Shown: positions 25,787 to 34,441, counted from the stretch's first letter. The stretch: 64,000 bases of DNA from G965199725 sp965199725 (GCA_965199725.1 OZ241321.1:434001-498000), one strand, 5' to 3'. Notes: generated by a model from the sequence alone, not told the origin. Program-made: numbers and translations.

Positions 25787-27088
25787 TTATCTTTTAGCAG
25801 CGCTCATTACCTCACTGAATGTTAACGATTTCTCCTCTACGTTAATACGATCAAGTACCCATTCAACTACGGTATCTTCAACAACCATTGTCTGGATTTC
25901 AGATAATTTTTGCTCATCATTCATATAAAAATTAACGACTTTATCAAAATCTTCGTAATTAGCAGCAATCACATTTATCATGTCTTTAACACGTTTATCA
26001 TCAACGCTAATTTCGTTGTCGGTAACAATTTTACCAACCAACAAATTAATCAATACATTGCGCCTAGCAGTATCTTTAAAGTTGTCTGCAATAAGTGAAA
26101 CTTTATCAACATTAACACCTTGACCTGTCAGGTTATCTTTTGCCTGTTGCAGCAAATGCTCAGCTTCACGCTGGACAGGCACTTCCGGCAAACCAACATT
26201 ATTATGTTCAGCCAAGGCATTCATTACATTGTATTTATTACATGCTTTTACTGCGGTTTTAAGTTCTCTAACCATATTGGTACGCACTTCTATGGCTAGA
26301 TCATCAACATCGCCTTCAACACCACAAGCTTTAGCAAACTGCTTATCGAGCACTGGCAGTTTTTTCTTGGCAACGGCCTTCACCTGAATAACAAATGTTG
26401 CCTGCTTACTCTTAAGATGCTCAACGCGATAATCGTCCGGAAAAGTGGTTGTGATTGTTTTTTCTTCATCTGTCTTAACACCAATAAGCTGATTTTCAAA
26501 TTCAGGTAACATATTACCATTACCAATCACCACCAATATATCAGTACCGTTACCACCTTCAAATTCCTCGCCATCAATACTGCCAGTAAAATCAATGGTA
26601 ACGCCATCGCCCTTTTCAGCGTTGCGCGTTAATGGTTCCCATATTGCGCGTTGCTCACGCAATGTTTGCAACATAGTGTCAACATCAACATCATTAACAT
26701 CGGCTGCTATTCTGTCAACACGCATATCATTTAGATTGATTTCTTTAATCTCAGGAAAAACCTCATAGGTCATGCTGTAGGTGAATGTCGCACCCTGCTC
26801 ATTCATACCTTCAATATGCGGCGGACTGGCAGGGGTAATGCCTTCTTGGGCAAACGCCTCCTGCATACTGGTTTGAACAATATTATCAATCACTTCTTGG
26901 CGTACTGTTGGACCATGTAACTGCTGCACCATTTTCAGCGGCACTTTACCTGGGCGAAAGCCTGCCATTTTCAGTTTTGGTCGCATTATGTTTAAGCGTT
27001 CTGATATTGTTTGCTCAATATTGGCATCATCAACTGTTATTGTCGTACGGTGACTCAACTCGCTGACATTCTCTACGGTAACTTGCAT
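25787..27088 (-). CDS. tig: Trigger factor (peptidyl-prolyl isomerase chaperone)
   Basis: 433-residue ribosome-associated chaperone. N-terminal ribosome-binding domain with the signature GFRPGKVPLKMVQQ (E. coli GFRKGKVP), the FKBP-type isomerase domain about residues 155-240 (GDGVTIDFTGSIDGEEFEGG), and the helical C-terminal arms. It is the first gene of the tig-clpP-clpX group, 62 bases downstream of the tRNA-Leu gene. Confidence 0.97.
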   Translation of the reverse strand: MQVTVENVSELSHRTTITVDDANIEQTISERLNIMRPKLKMAGFRPGKVPLKMVQQLHGPTVRQEVIDNIVQTSMQEAFAQEGITPASPPHIEGMNEQGATFTYSMTYEVFPEIKEINLNDMRVDRIAADVNDVDVDTMLQTLREQRAIWEPLTRNAEKGDGVTIDFTGSIDGEEFEGGNGTDILVVIGNGNMLPEFENQLIGVKTDEEKTITTTFPDDYRVEHLKSKQATFVIQVKAVAKKKLPVLDKQFAKACGVEGDVDDLAIEVRTNMVRELKTAVKACNKYNVMNALAEHNNVGLPEVPVQREAEHLLQQAKDNLTGQGVNVDKVSLIADNFKDTARRNVLINLLVGKIVTDNEISVDDKRVKDMINVIAANYEDFDKVVNFYMNDEQKLSEIQTMVVEDTVVEWVLDRINVEEKSLTFSEVMSAAKR

Positions 27089-27149
27089 TCATTTACCTCA
27101 AATATAACATGTTAATTTTTTCAGGAACTTTAGGACACTTTTTGGTTTA

Positions 27150-27234
<85 letters not shown>

Positions 27235-27260
27235 AAAATCATCTTTAATTCAGGCTAGTC

Positions 27261-27289
27261 ATTATAAACTATAGATAGCTCAGAAAACC
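27261..27289 (-). promoter_or_regulatory. Probable promoter of tRNA-Leu
   Basis: A perfect minus-strand TATAAT at 27266-27261 lies 26 bases before the tRNA start. A weak -35 (TTTCTG or TTTTCT) lies about 16-17 bases further up. The -10 is convincing and the -35 is not. Confidence 0.45.
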
Positions 27290-27339
27290 AGCTTTGCTTA
27301 AGATGCACAAAAAAAATAATATAATACAAATAGTCAACA

Positions 27340-28236
27340 TCATTGACTATTGGCAACCCCATGAGGCACATGACCTGTTGCTACGTGTTCTCTTGCCGAA
27401 TCACAGTGGCCTTGCTGATCATCAAAAAAAATGTCAGCGCCAAATGACTTTAAAAACAGACCCTTGTCCATACCCCCTAAAAAAATGGCCTCATCAATAC
27501 GAACACCCCACGCTCTTAATGTCCTGATAACCCGCTCATGCGCTGGTGCCGAACGCGCCGTGACCAGTGCTGTACGAATCGGGGATTCATCACTGTTAAA
27601 TGCGGTTTGCAAGTGGTTTAATACGCTTAAAAAATCCTTAAATGGGCCTGCAGCCATCGGGTCTTTTGCCGTTTTTTGCTCGTTATCAGTAAAGGCTTGT
27701 AAACCTTGCTGTTTGTATATGCGTTCAGACTCATCTGAAAATAAAACTGCATCGCCATCAAAAGCAATGCGTAATTGCGCTTCATCACTATTATCACCGA
27801 CATTTGATGGTAAAATGGTCGCCGCAGCAATACCAGCATCCAGCGCCCTATGTACATCAACAGGATTGGCAGACAAAAATAAATTAGCACCAAATGGGGT
27901 AACATAGCGATAAGGGCTGCCGCCAGATGTAAATACTGCACGCGTAATGCCCAATTGATGGTGCTGAATTGAGTTAAAAATACGCAACCCAGTATCAGCA
28001 CTATTACGAGACAACAATATAATTTCAACTTTGCCGCTACCAATTTTGCTATTTAATGACAGTAGTTTTTTTACTAAAACATAAGCTACACCAGGTTTTA
28101 GCGGCACATCTTCATGATCAACCTGATACTGACAATAAACTTGGGTCCCCTGTTCTTCATATATCTGATGACTCTCATCCAAATCAAATAACGCCCGTGA
28201 TGAAATAGCAATTACCAAACGATTATCATCTGTCAT
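27340..28236 (-). CDS. Cytosolic 5'-nucleotidase (PF06189 family)
   Basis: 298-residue protein of the 5'-nucleotidase family related to animal cytosolic NT5C1, acting on nucleoside monophosphates. HAD-like features: N-terminal RALFDLDESHQIYEEQGTQVY, the central IAFDGDAVLFSDESERIY motif with paired aspartates, and the C-terminal KSFGADIFFDDQQGHC metal-binding aspartates. It overlaps the NERD-like gene upstream by 4 bases (ATGA), so the two are co-translated. Substrate preference cannot be read from the sequence. Confidence 0.88.
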   Translation of the reverse strand: MTDDNRLVIAISSRALFDLDESHQIYEEQGTQVYCQYQVDHEDVPLKPGVAYVLVKKLLSLNSKIGSGKVEIILLSRNSADTGLRIFNSIQHHQLGITRAVFTSGGSPYRYVTPFGANLFLSANPVDVHRALDAGIAAATILPSNVGDNSDEAQLRIAFDGDAVLFSDESERIYKQQGLQAFTDNEQKTAKDPMAAGPFKDFLSVLNHLQTAFNSDESPIRTALVTARSAPAHERVIRTLRAWGVRIDEAIFLGGMDKGLFLKSFGADIFFDDQQGHCDSAREHVATGHVPHGVANSQ

Positions 28237-28829
28237 GCTTTTACTGCCTGACCATTTTTACGGGCAATTTTCATAATAGTATCCCAACTTCTTTGCGCTT
28301 TTTCCGTAATGATGGACGCTGTTTTTATGAGTGCTAAGTCAGCAATCAAAGAATTGGGCACTGATACATCAGATGGTCTGCCTTTTGGAAAAATAGCGTC
28401 TTCAGTAAAAATAACCCGGCAAAACACTGGAATACCGGGCGCTAAAGCTGAAACTGCTTGTTTTGATGCCAGCATGTGTTGCAATGGACTAGTGAACCGA
28501 AAGCGTTTACCTTTAATTAATTGTGTCCACTCATCAAGTGTATCAGTGCCGAATATGTGGCCCGATACCGGGCAAAATTCAACGATCAAAAGACCTTGTT
28601 GCAACAATATCAGTCGTTCTATCTCCACCAAACCACCAACACCATCTGGCACAATGATATGGTCAATTTCATCCCTGATAAAAGGTACCAACACCTCGGC
28701 TATTTTGTAGTCACTAAGTTTGCTGCGCTTGTTAGTCTTTATATACTTATAAACAGCAAACGACAGTATTATTACTGACAATAAAGTGACTATCAATATA
28801 TTAATAACAAGTAACGTGCTCACAGTCAA
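28233..28829 (-). CDS. Membrane-anchored NERD-domain protein with altered active site
   Basis: 198 residues: an N-terminal membrane segment (about 4-27) and a nuclease-related NERD domain (about 40-150) recognisable by the order strand-GLLIVEF-x-x-x-SGHIFG followed by WTQLIKGKRFRFTSPLQ. The usual NERD catalytic elements are an aspartate (IDH/VD) and E-x-K. Here the equivalents read EIER and E84-F85-C86, so the lysine is missing and nuclease activity is questionable. It is co-transcribed with the 5'-nucleotidase. The start could also be slightly downstream; no strong ribosome site is visible. Confidence 0.7.
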   Translation of the reverse strand: MTVSTLLVINILIVTLLSVIILSFAVYKYIKTNKRSKLSDYKIAEVLVPFIRDEIDHIIVPDGVGGLVEIERLILLQQGLLIVEFCPVSGHIFGTDTLDEWTQLIKGKRFRFTSPLQHMLASKQAVSALAPGIPVFCRVIFTEDAIFPKGRPSDVSVPNSLIADLALIKTASIITEKAQRSWDTIMKIARKNGQAVKA

Positions 28830-29045
28830 AAGACCATCAATCCATAACTGACAATAAGTTGATTATACGAAATTTTATAAGTTGTGTGACAGCATTCCAT
28901 CGCTTGTTACTAGCTGATAATGCTGGCACCCGCTAATCAATACCACTATAATGACCCTGTTAAGCTACTATAATTCCATTATGATATTAACCATCTGTTT
29001 CAATTGCTGGTCAATACTGGTTAAAGACAAGAAACATGCTGAAAC

Positions 29046-29684
29046 ATGCCATGGCACTCACCCCTGCCCACAGCGATTATCTCTCAATTGATTAAATCAC
29101 TAATTTTAGCTTCTAATTCTCCCTTTAGAGCAAAATTGCTGTCCAAGCTCGGTTTGGAGTTTACTATCGTGTCACCAGGTATTGATGAACACCCTTTTGC
29201 TGATGAAACACCCCAGCAACTAGTGCTTAGATTATCTGAACAAAAAGCACATGTCGTTAGCAAACATAATCCTGATGCGCTTATTATCGGCTCTGATCAG
29301 GTTGCTGTGCTTGATGGCAACATAAAAGGCAAACCGGGCAATCACCAAAACGCGCGCGCGCAATTGCTTGCTGGTTCAGGAAAGACGCTGGTATTCTTCA
29401 CTGGTTTGGCACTGTTAAACAGCAAAAATGGTCACATGCAATCATTAGTGGAACCATTCACTGTCAGTTTAAGAGAATTGTCAGAAGCACAAATAGATTT
29501 TTATCTTGAGCAGGAGAAACCGTATCAATGTGCTGGTAGTTTTAAAGCAGAAGGACTGGGGATCAGCTTATTTTCTAAGCTATCAGGAGACGACCCTAGC
29601 AGTCTGATAGGGCTACCGCTGATTAAATTAACCCAACTATTAGCTGTTGAAGGCATTGATGTTTTACAATCAAATCTGCCTTAA
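29046..29684 (+). CDS. yceF: Maf/YceF-type nucleoside triphosphate pyrophosphatase (m7GTP)
   Basis: 212 residues as drawn. Close to E. coli YceF, which hydrolyses 7-methyl-GTP and keeps it out of RNA. Signatures: LILASNSPFRAKLLSKL, SPGIDEHP, catalytic Asp in IIGSDQVAVLDG, and CAGSFKAEGLGISLF. Relatives begin right before LILASNSP, so the true start may be the in-frame TTG 45 bases downstream (MIKSLILASNS, 197 aa); the annotated ATG has only a weak ribosome site. Maf of this type usually lies divergent from yceD-rpmF; here it is elsewhere and faces the Ni-SOD operon with a 1-base gap. Confidence 0.9.
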   Translation: MPWHSPLPTAIISQLIKSLILASNSPFRAKLLSKLGLEFTIVSPGIDEHPFADETPQQLVLRLSEQKAHVVSKHNPDALIIGSDQVAVLDGNIKGKPGNHQNARAQLLAGSGKTLVFFTGLALLNSKNGHMQSLVEPFTVSLRELSEAQIDFYLEQEKPYQCAGSFKAEGLGISLFSKLSGDDPSSLIGLPLIKLTQLLAVEGIDVLQSNLP

Positions 29685-29685
29685 C

Positions 29686-29991
29686 TTAAGCAGCGCAAGA
29701 TACGCTCGGCTGTTTAATGCTGAATAATACAACACCTAACAAGTTACTTTTTACTAACCAGCCCATCTGATCAACACTAATACTATCATGATTGTCTCCT
29801 GCCAATAAAAAGCGGCGGCCATCATCACTAATAGCAACAACACGCTTAGCAATTATCTGATAGCCCGGATGTCGCACAACTACTAAGCGACCAATCTGTA
29901 ATTTTAGCCACCAGCGAGTGGTGACCATAAAATCACCCTCATGCAGCGCAGGGGACATACTCTGCCCTCTCACTTTGAATATTTTAAACAC
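29686..29991 (-). CDS. sodX: Nickel-SOD maturation protease SodX (S26 family)
   Basis: 101-residue minimal signal-peptidase-like (S26) protease. Catalytic Ser11 lies in VRGQSMSPALHEGD and the Lys in IIAKRVVAI (K49). The later motif LLAGDNHDSISVDQMGWL is box E of the family. There is no long membrane anchor. Genes of this type next to sodN encode the protease that removes the SodN propeptide to expose the nickel-binding His1. It begins 2 bases after sodN ends, which supports the assignment. Confidence 0.88.
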   Translation of the reverse strand: MFKIFKVRGQSMSPALHEGDFMVTTRWWLKLQIGRLVVVRHPGYQIIAKRVVAISDDGRRFLLAGDNHDSISVDQMGWLVKSNLLGVVLFSIKQPSVSCAA

Positions 29992-29993
29992 CC

Positions 29994-30494
29994 TTAACCT
30001 AATTTAGGATAAACGACTGGCGCCTCAGGCGGGTATGGGCTGGTAGCAGTATATGTTGCAACACCCTTGGTTTGCCAGAATCCAGTTGCAAATTCATTAA
30101 CTAACCTTAACAATTCGGCTCCCATAGCGCGGTCAATATTCTGCTTGCATTTAGATGCTTGCAACATAATGCTATGTACCAATTTATGCGCGTTTGGCAA
30201 TACATCAAACTGTGGCTGTTTGTAATAATCACCCCAGATAACCCGAACTTCATCTTTAACTTTGGCCGCATGTTCTTCTTTTTGCGCCACCAGGCGCACC
30301 AATTGAGCCTGATCAGCAAGACTTAAAGCATCCTTGCTGGTTAATTCTGCAATAAGATCCAACACACGAATCACGGTGAGCGCCGCAATCTGCGCACCTG
30401 ATGGATCATAGATTTTGCAAGGAATATCACAATGAGCCGATGCTGTGTCAAATTGCAATGTCTTATCTAATTTTGTAAGTATTTTGTGTAACAT
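29994..30494 (-). CDS. sodN: Nickel superoxide dismutase SodN
   Basis: Converts superoxide to oxygen and peroxide with a nickel centre. 166 residues, four-helix bundle. After a 20-residue leader ending TASA comes the nickel hook H21-C22-D-I-P-C26-K-I-Y29, matching the canonical HCDxPCxxY; cleavage after Ala20 would free the His1 ligand. The helical body contains DLIAEL and KVKDEVRVIWGDYYK. The ATG at 30494 has GAAGGAT 7 bases upstream; a longer in-frame start would overlap the preceding gene. Operon: small His-rich membrane protein, sodN, sodX. Confidence 0.94.
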   Translation of the reverse strand: MLHKILTKLDKTLQFDTASAHCDIPCKIYDPSGAQIAALTVIRVLDLIAELTSKDALSLADQAQLVRLVAQKEEHAAKVKDEVRVIWGDYYKQPQFDVLPNAHKLVHSIMLQASKCKQNIDRAMGAELLRLVNEFATGFWQTKGVATYTATSPYPPEAPVVYPKLG

Positions 30495-30498
30495 AATT

Positions 30499-30714
30499 TT
30501 ATCCTTCCTCTGACTGGTTGTTTTCATATTTGAGCACAATACGTTTTTTTAATATAACGACAGCAAGAGCAACAATAGTAAATAGTGCGCCAATCCACAG
30601 CACATGAATAATACCACTGCTCCAATGACTATGATCATGACCACTATGTGCGAAGGTATAAGGCAGAGCCAACAGCAGTGCTAAACCAACAATTTTGCAT
30701 ACCATCTTCTTCAT
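30499..30714 (-). CDS. Small His-rich membrane protein in the Ni-SOD operon
   Basis: 71 residues. A signal-like hydrophobic stretch (residues 8-22) ends ...YTFA, followed by the histidine cluster HSGHDHSH at 23-30, another His at 37, a transmembrane helix at about 38-55 and a basic cytoplasmic tail (KKRIVLKYENN). If cleaved after Ala22, the mature N-terminus would be a histidine-rich metal site. The stop is 4 bases before sodN, so a role in nickel binding, delivery or uptake for SodN is a reasonable inference. I do not recognise a named family. The ATG at 30714 follows GGAG by 6 bases. Confidence 0.75.
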   Translation of the reverse strand: MKKMVCKIVGLALLLALPYTFAHSGHDHSHWSSGIIHVLWIGALFTIVALAVVILKKRIVLKYENNQSEEG

Positions 30715-30933
30715 TGATTTCTCCAAATTTAATTGATTTATTAGTATATACCTAAAAGACCCTACAAATAAAGATTTATGGTTCAGTAAAAGCGGTAACA
30801 ATTTACAAATAATAGTAACAACAGTTACCAGCTTAGTATTATTACTGCCGATGGGCCAGCTTACTCAATAATACAGTTTAGCAGTAAGCTTGTTACGGCT
30901 AATGCTGCCCGAATAAATGTAATAGTGATTGTT

Positions 30934-31074
30934 TTAATCACTATACGCTCTAGTTAAAAACTTGTGTAACTGTGCTTTTTCTTCTGGTGTGATCCCCTGC
31001 TTCTTAAGGTATCGCCATTCCGTGCAGTTGCCCCAGTCTCTACAACTTACATAGGCTTGTTCTATTTCCTTCAT
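30934..31074 (-). CDS. Hypothetical small protein (46 aa)
   Basis: ATG at 31074 overlaps the stop of the upstream gene as ATGA, with TGAGG 7 bases before it. The product begins MKEIEQAYVSCRDWGNCTEW and continues with a charged helical segment RYLKKQGITPEEKAQLHKFL. Two cysteines (CRDWGNC) could form a disulfide or metal site. An extended frame would start 48 bases earlier but lacks a better signal. Function unknown. Confidence 0.5.
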   Translation of the reverse strand: MKEIEQAYVSCRDWGNCTEWRYLKKQGITPEEKAQLHKFLTRAYSD

Positions 31075-31394
31075 TTTATCCTCAGGAGACGAGATGCCCA
31101 ATATAGAAAATTGAATACCCAAGAAAAAACAGTAGCATATATACCTAAGGCGTAAAACCAGTACTTAAAGTCACTTATTTCTTTTTTTATTTTGCGCGTA
31201 ATAGGCATAGTATTATGGGTTAGTTTTTTATTTATCCACTTATGCTTAAGATACGCTTGTCTGCAATGGCCTAAGTTAATGATAGTTAAGTCGTACATAG
31301 TAACCTCGTCGGTTAGTTTCAATTTGCATATCTCTGCTTGCATTGCAACAGCTAGCTTTTCAGCCAAACCATCAGAGGCGCCTTTATTTGGCAC
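31071..31394 (-). CDS. Hypothetical protein with one membrane segment
   Basis: 107 residues from a GTG start; the open frame extends about 16 codons further upstream (reading ...DIEELVTELKNLTVYV) without an ATG, so the start is uncertain or the 5' end has decayed. The N-terminal half is soluble and charged, followed by a basic region (TRKIKKEISDFKYWF) and a hydrophobic segment (YALGIYATVFSWVFNFLYWA). It forms a coupled pair with the 46-residue gene. I do not recognise the family. Confidence 0.5.
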   Translation of the reverse strand: MPNKGASDGLAEKLAVAMQAEICKLKLTDEVTMYDLTIINLGHCRQAYLKHKWINKKLTHNTMPITRKIKKEISDFKYWFYALGIYATVFSWVFNFLYWASRLLRIK

Positions 31395-31652
31395 ATAAAC
31401 CGTGAGGTTTTTTAGTTCTGTAACTAATTCTTCTATGTCTGACGGATATCATTGTACATAACAAGCCGTAGGGGGCACCGAGCTTACAATGTGATTCCTC
31501 AGCAACCCAAAGATGATCTAAAACAGTGTTGGCTAATAGCTGGAATTAAATTCTAAGCATATAGAATGCGCAAAGGGCTGCTGGACATAACAATCCAAAA
31601 TTAAGGTTACATACAGATTAAGTCTGACTTAAGACAAATGCAGACAAGCTAG

Positions 31653-32531
31653 CTAATCTGTCATTGCCTGTCCCATCTTAATGATCGTGCCAGGTGTCAA
31701 ATCATCCCTTAATTTACCAGCCTGATCTGTCAATAGCATCACGACCGTTGATCCCATATTAAATCTCCCCATTTCCTCGCCTTTTTGCAAAACAGGTGCC
31801 TTACTGTCATCATAACACCAACGCTTTATAGTCTTACTATAAGGCGGTGTTATTTGGCCCGCCCATACTGTTTCCATACTACCAACAAATATCGCACCTA
31901 CTAATACAAGAATTATTGGCCCATGATCTGTTGCAAATACAGTAATGACCCGTTCATTACGAGCAAATAAATTAGGTATAACACTGGCGTTACGAGGCGT
32001 AACCGAAAATAACCTGCCAGGCACATACTGCATTTGCTGTAATTGACCGGCAAACGGCATGTGAATACGATGATAATCACGTGGTGACAGATACAGGGTT
32101 GTAAATTGTCCCTGCTTAAACTGATCAGCCAATACCTCATCGCCAGCCAATAGGTCACGTACTGTATAACAATGGCCTTTTGCCTGTACAACACGCCCCT
32201 CCTTAAGTGTGCCAATCTGGCTTACCATGCCATCAACTGGAGAAACGAGCGTGGCGCAACCACCAGCAACAGGACGAATGCCCTGCCGTAACTGGCGAGT
32301 AAAAAAGGTATTAAAACTGGAAAATGTGGCAATGTCTGGTTGCGCAGCTTCGTCAATATTAATATTATATCTGGCAATAACAAATTTAATAGTCCATTGC
32401 TTGAACCAAACGATTTCACTGCGTGCCAGCTGATGTATGACTAAAGACAGTGCATGGTGTGGCATACAATATTGCAATAGTACCGCCATGCGGTCTCGCC
32501 ATATGGACGATTGGCCTTGTTGTTTATTCAT
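31653..32531 (-). CDS. psd: Phosphatidylserine decarboxylase proenzyme
   Basis: Makes phosphatidylethanolamine at the inner membrane. 292 residues. The proenzyme self-cleaves at the conserved GST motif, here MGSTVVML near residue 256, giving the pyruvoyl alpha chain. Other signatures: FFTRQLRQGIRPV, LVSPVDGMVSQIG, YLSPRDYHRIHMPF with the key histidines, and VPGRLFSVTP. It is divergent from the cyd operon. The neighbouring genes of E. coli psd (rsgA, mscM) are absent. Confidence 0.95.
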   Translation of the reverse strand: MNKQQGQSSIWRDRMAVLLQYCMPHHALSLVIHQLARSEIVWFKQWTIKFVIARYNINIDEAAQPDIATFSSFNTFFTRQLRQGIRPVAGGCATLVSPVDGMVSQIGTLKEGRVVQAKGHCYTVRDLLAGDEVLADQFKQGQFTTLYLSPRDYHRIHMPFAGQLQQMQYVPGRLFSVTPRNASVIPNLFARNERVITVFATDHGPIILVLVGAIFVGSMETVWAGQITPPYSKTIKRWCYDDSKAPVLQKGEEMGRFNMGSTVVMLLTDQAGKLRDDLTPGTIIKMGQAMTD

Positions 32532-32843
32532 AAATAAAAACTAAAAATTTTAGGACTTAGCATACTTATACCATGCTTTTAGCTGGTTTAGAAAATCTAT
32601 ATGTTGCCTCTACGGAAACATTATTTTACTTCCCCATGGGGCAACATGGATTATTCTTTACTTGATCATCCACGTAAAGTATCACAACAAGTAGTCAAAT
32701 CTCTCTGCTTAATCTAAGCTGTTATCCTGCCACTATGGAATCTGCCAGTTACCATAATCTAGTAAAGATAAAACGCTTAAATTAAAAAAGTAGCTGCAAT
32801 TTTAGTACAATAGCCACTGAATTAGGTAAAGCCATATTCTGCA
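32532..32843. promoter_or_regulatory. Divergent psd/cydA control region with two inverted repeats
   Basis: 312 bases without a gene. It contains ATGTTGCC (32601-32608) paired with GGCAACAT (32640-32647), an exact 8-base inverted repeat extendable by a G-T and a C-G pair, and a second dyad CTTTAC (32656-32661)/GTAAAG (32674-32679). AT-rich tracts upstream of cydA (around 32780-32825) could hold its promoter. In relatives cydA is controlled by ArcA and FNR; I found no perfect FNR box. Confidence 0.45.
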
Positions 32844-34427
32844 ATGATAATTGATGAAACAATGGTAGAACTGTCACGCTGGCAGTTTGCCATTACTGCC
32901 CTGTATCACTTTCTGTTTGTGCCACTTACGATTGGTATGACATGGATTCTGGTGATTATGGAATCAGTCTATGTGATGACTGGTCGTCAGGTTTACAAAG
33001 ACATGACTAAATTTTGGGGTAAATTGTTTGGCATTAACTTTGCCATGGGGGTTACTACGGGCCTTACTATGGAATTTGAATTTGGCACTAATTGGGCCTA
33101 TTACTCACATTACGTTGGGGATGTATTTGGTGCACCATTGGCTATTGAAGGCTTGATGGCATTCTTTTTAGAATCAACCTTTGTTGGCATGTTTTTTCTT
33201 GGCTGGGACAGACTCACTAAAAAACAACACCTAGCAGTTACTTTCCTGATGGCGCTGGGCACCAACCTGTCAGCACTATGGATACTCATTGCCAACGCAT
33301 GGATGCAAAACCCAGTAGGCGCAGTATTTAATTTTGAAACTATGCGTATGGAGATGACCAGCTTTGCTGATGTCCTATTTAATCCTGTTGCCCAGGTAAA
33401 GTTTATTCATACTGTAGCAAGTGGCTATGTTGCTGGCTCTATGTTCGTATTGGGTATCAGCAGTTACTATATGCTTAAAGGCAGAGACTTACATTTTGCC
33501 AGACGTTCATTTTCAGTTGCAGCTGGATTTGGGCTTGCTGCAATATTATCCGTGCTGGTGCTGGGTGATGAATCTGGCTATGAAGTAGGCGAAGTTCAGC
33601 GAGTTAAACTTGCTGCTATTGAGGCTGAATGGGAGACGGAACCTCCACCAGCGGCTTTCACTGCATTTGGCTTTCCAGATGATGATGCACAGAAAACTCA
33701 TTATGCAATTAAAATCCCCTATATCATGGGTATTATCGCTACTCGTTCATTGACAGAAGAAGTCGTTGGTATTAAACAGCTTGAACAGGAACATATTGAC
33801 CGTATTCGTAACGGTATAGTCGCTTACAGCTATCTGACTAAATTGCGCAACGGAGAAAAAACAGCGGATAATGTAGCGGCTTTTAAAGCCATCAGTCACG
33901 ACCTAGGTTATGGGCTGCTGTTAAAGCGCTATACTGATAATGTAGTTGATGCCACAGAAGCACAGATAAGGCAAGCTGCTCGTGATTCCATTCCATCAGT
34001 AGCGCCGCTTTTCTGGAGCTTCAGAATCATGGTTGCCAGTGGCTTTTTCATGCTGGTGATATTCGTGCTCTCTTTCTACTTCAATGCGCGCCGAATCATT
34101 GAGCAAAAGCGCTGGTTACTGCATATAACACTCTGGAGTATTCCGCTACCATGGATAGCAATAGAAGCAGGCTGGTTTGTTGCTGAATTTGGCCGTCAAC
34201 CCTGGGTGATCAGTGAAATATTACCAACATTTATGGCAACGTCCAGCTTAACTGTACGTGATCTTATCATCAGTATATCAGGCTTTATTGCTTTCTACAC
34301 ACTACTTGCCATTATTGAGATCTGGCTTATGTTCAAATTTGCCCGCTTAGGCCCAAGTAGCCTGCACACCGGTAGATACCATTTTGAACAAACCGATACG
34401 CTGGCAAAAACTAATAGTGGCGTTTAA
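32844..34427 (+). CDS. cydA: Cytochrome bd quinol oxidase subunit I
   Basis: 527-residue membrane subunit carrying hemes b558, b595 and d; oxidises quinol and reduces oxygen with high affinity. Very similar in pattern to E. coli CydA: ELSRWQFAITALYHFLFVPLTIGM with the first heme-ligand histidine, NFAMGVTTGLTMEFEFGTNWAYYS, the KFIHTVASGY heme-ligand histidine, the long Q-loop type (GDESGYEVGEVQRVKLAAIEAEWE onward), and GRQPWVISEILPT near the end. The in-frame ATG 18 bases later (MVELSRWQF) is an alternative start. First gene of cydABX-cydDC. Confidence 0.97.
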   Translation: MIIDETMVELSRWQFAITALYHFLFVPLTIGMTWILVIMESVYVMTGRQVYKDMTKFWGKLFGINFAMGVTTGLTMEFEFGTNWAYYSHYVGDVFGAPLAIEGLMAFFLESTFVGMFFLGWDRLTKKQHLAVTFLMALGTNLSALWILIANAWMQNPVGAVFNFETMRMEMTSFADVLFNPVAQVKFIHTVASGYVAGSMFVLGISSYYMLKGRDLHFARRSFSVAAGFGLAAILSVLVLGDESGYEVGEVQRVKLAAIEAEWETEPPPAAFTAFGFPDDDAQKTHYAIKIPYIMGIIATRSLTEEVVGIKQLEQEHIDRIRNGIVAYSYLTKLRNGEKTADNVAAFKAISHDLGYGLLLKRYTDNVVDATEAQIRQAARDSIPSVAPLFWSFRIMVASGFFMLVIFVLSFYFNARRIIEQKRWLLHITLWSIPLPWIAIEAGWFVAEFGRQPWVISEILPTFMATSSLTVRDLIISISGFIAFYTLLAIIEIWLMFKFARLGPSSLHTGRYHFEQTDTLAKTNSGV

Positions 34428-34441
34428 GGGGCTATAGTTAA

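Noticed and set aside
27627..28043. 138-codon frame inside the 5'-nucleotidase gene
   Set aside because: It is an alternative frame of a clearly conserved gene and its product is an unnatural hydrophobic run.
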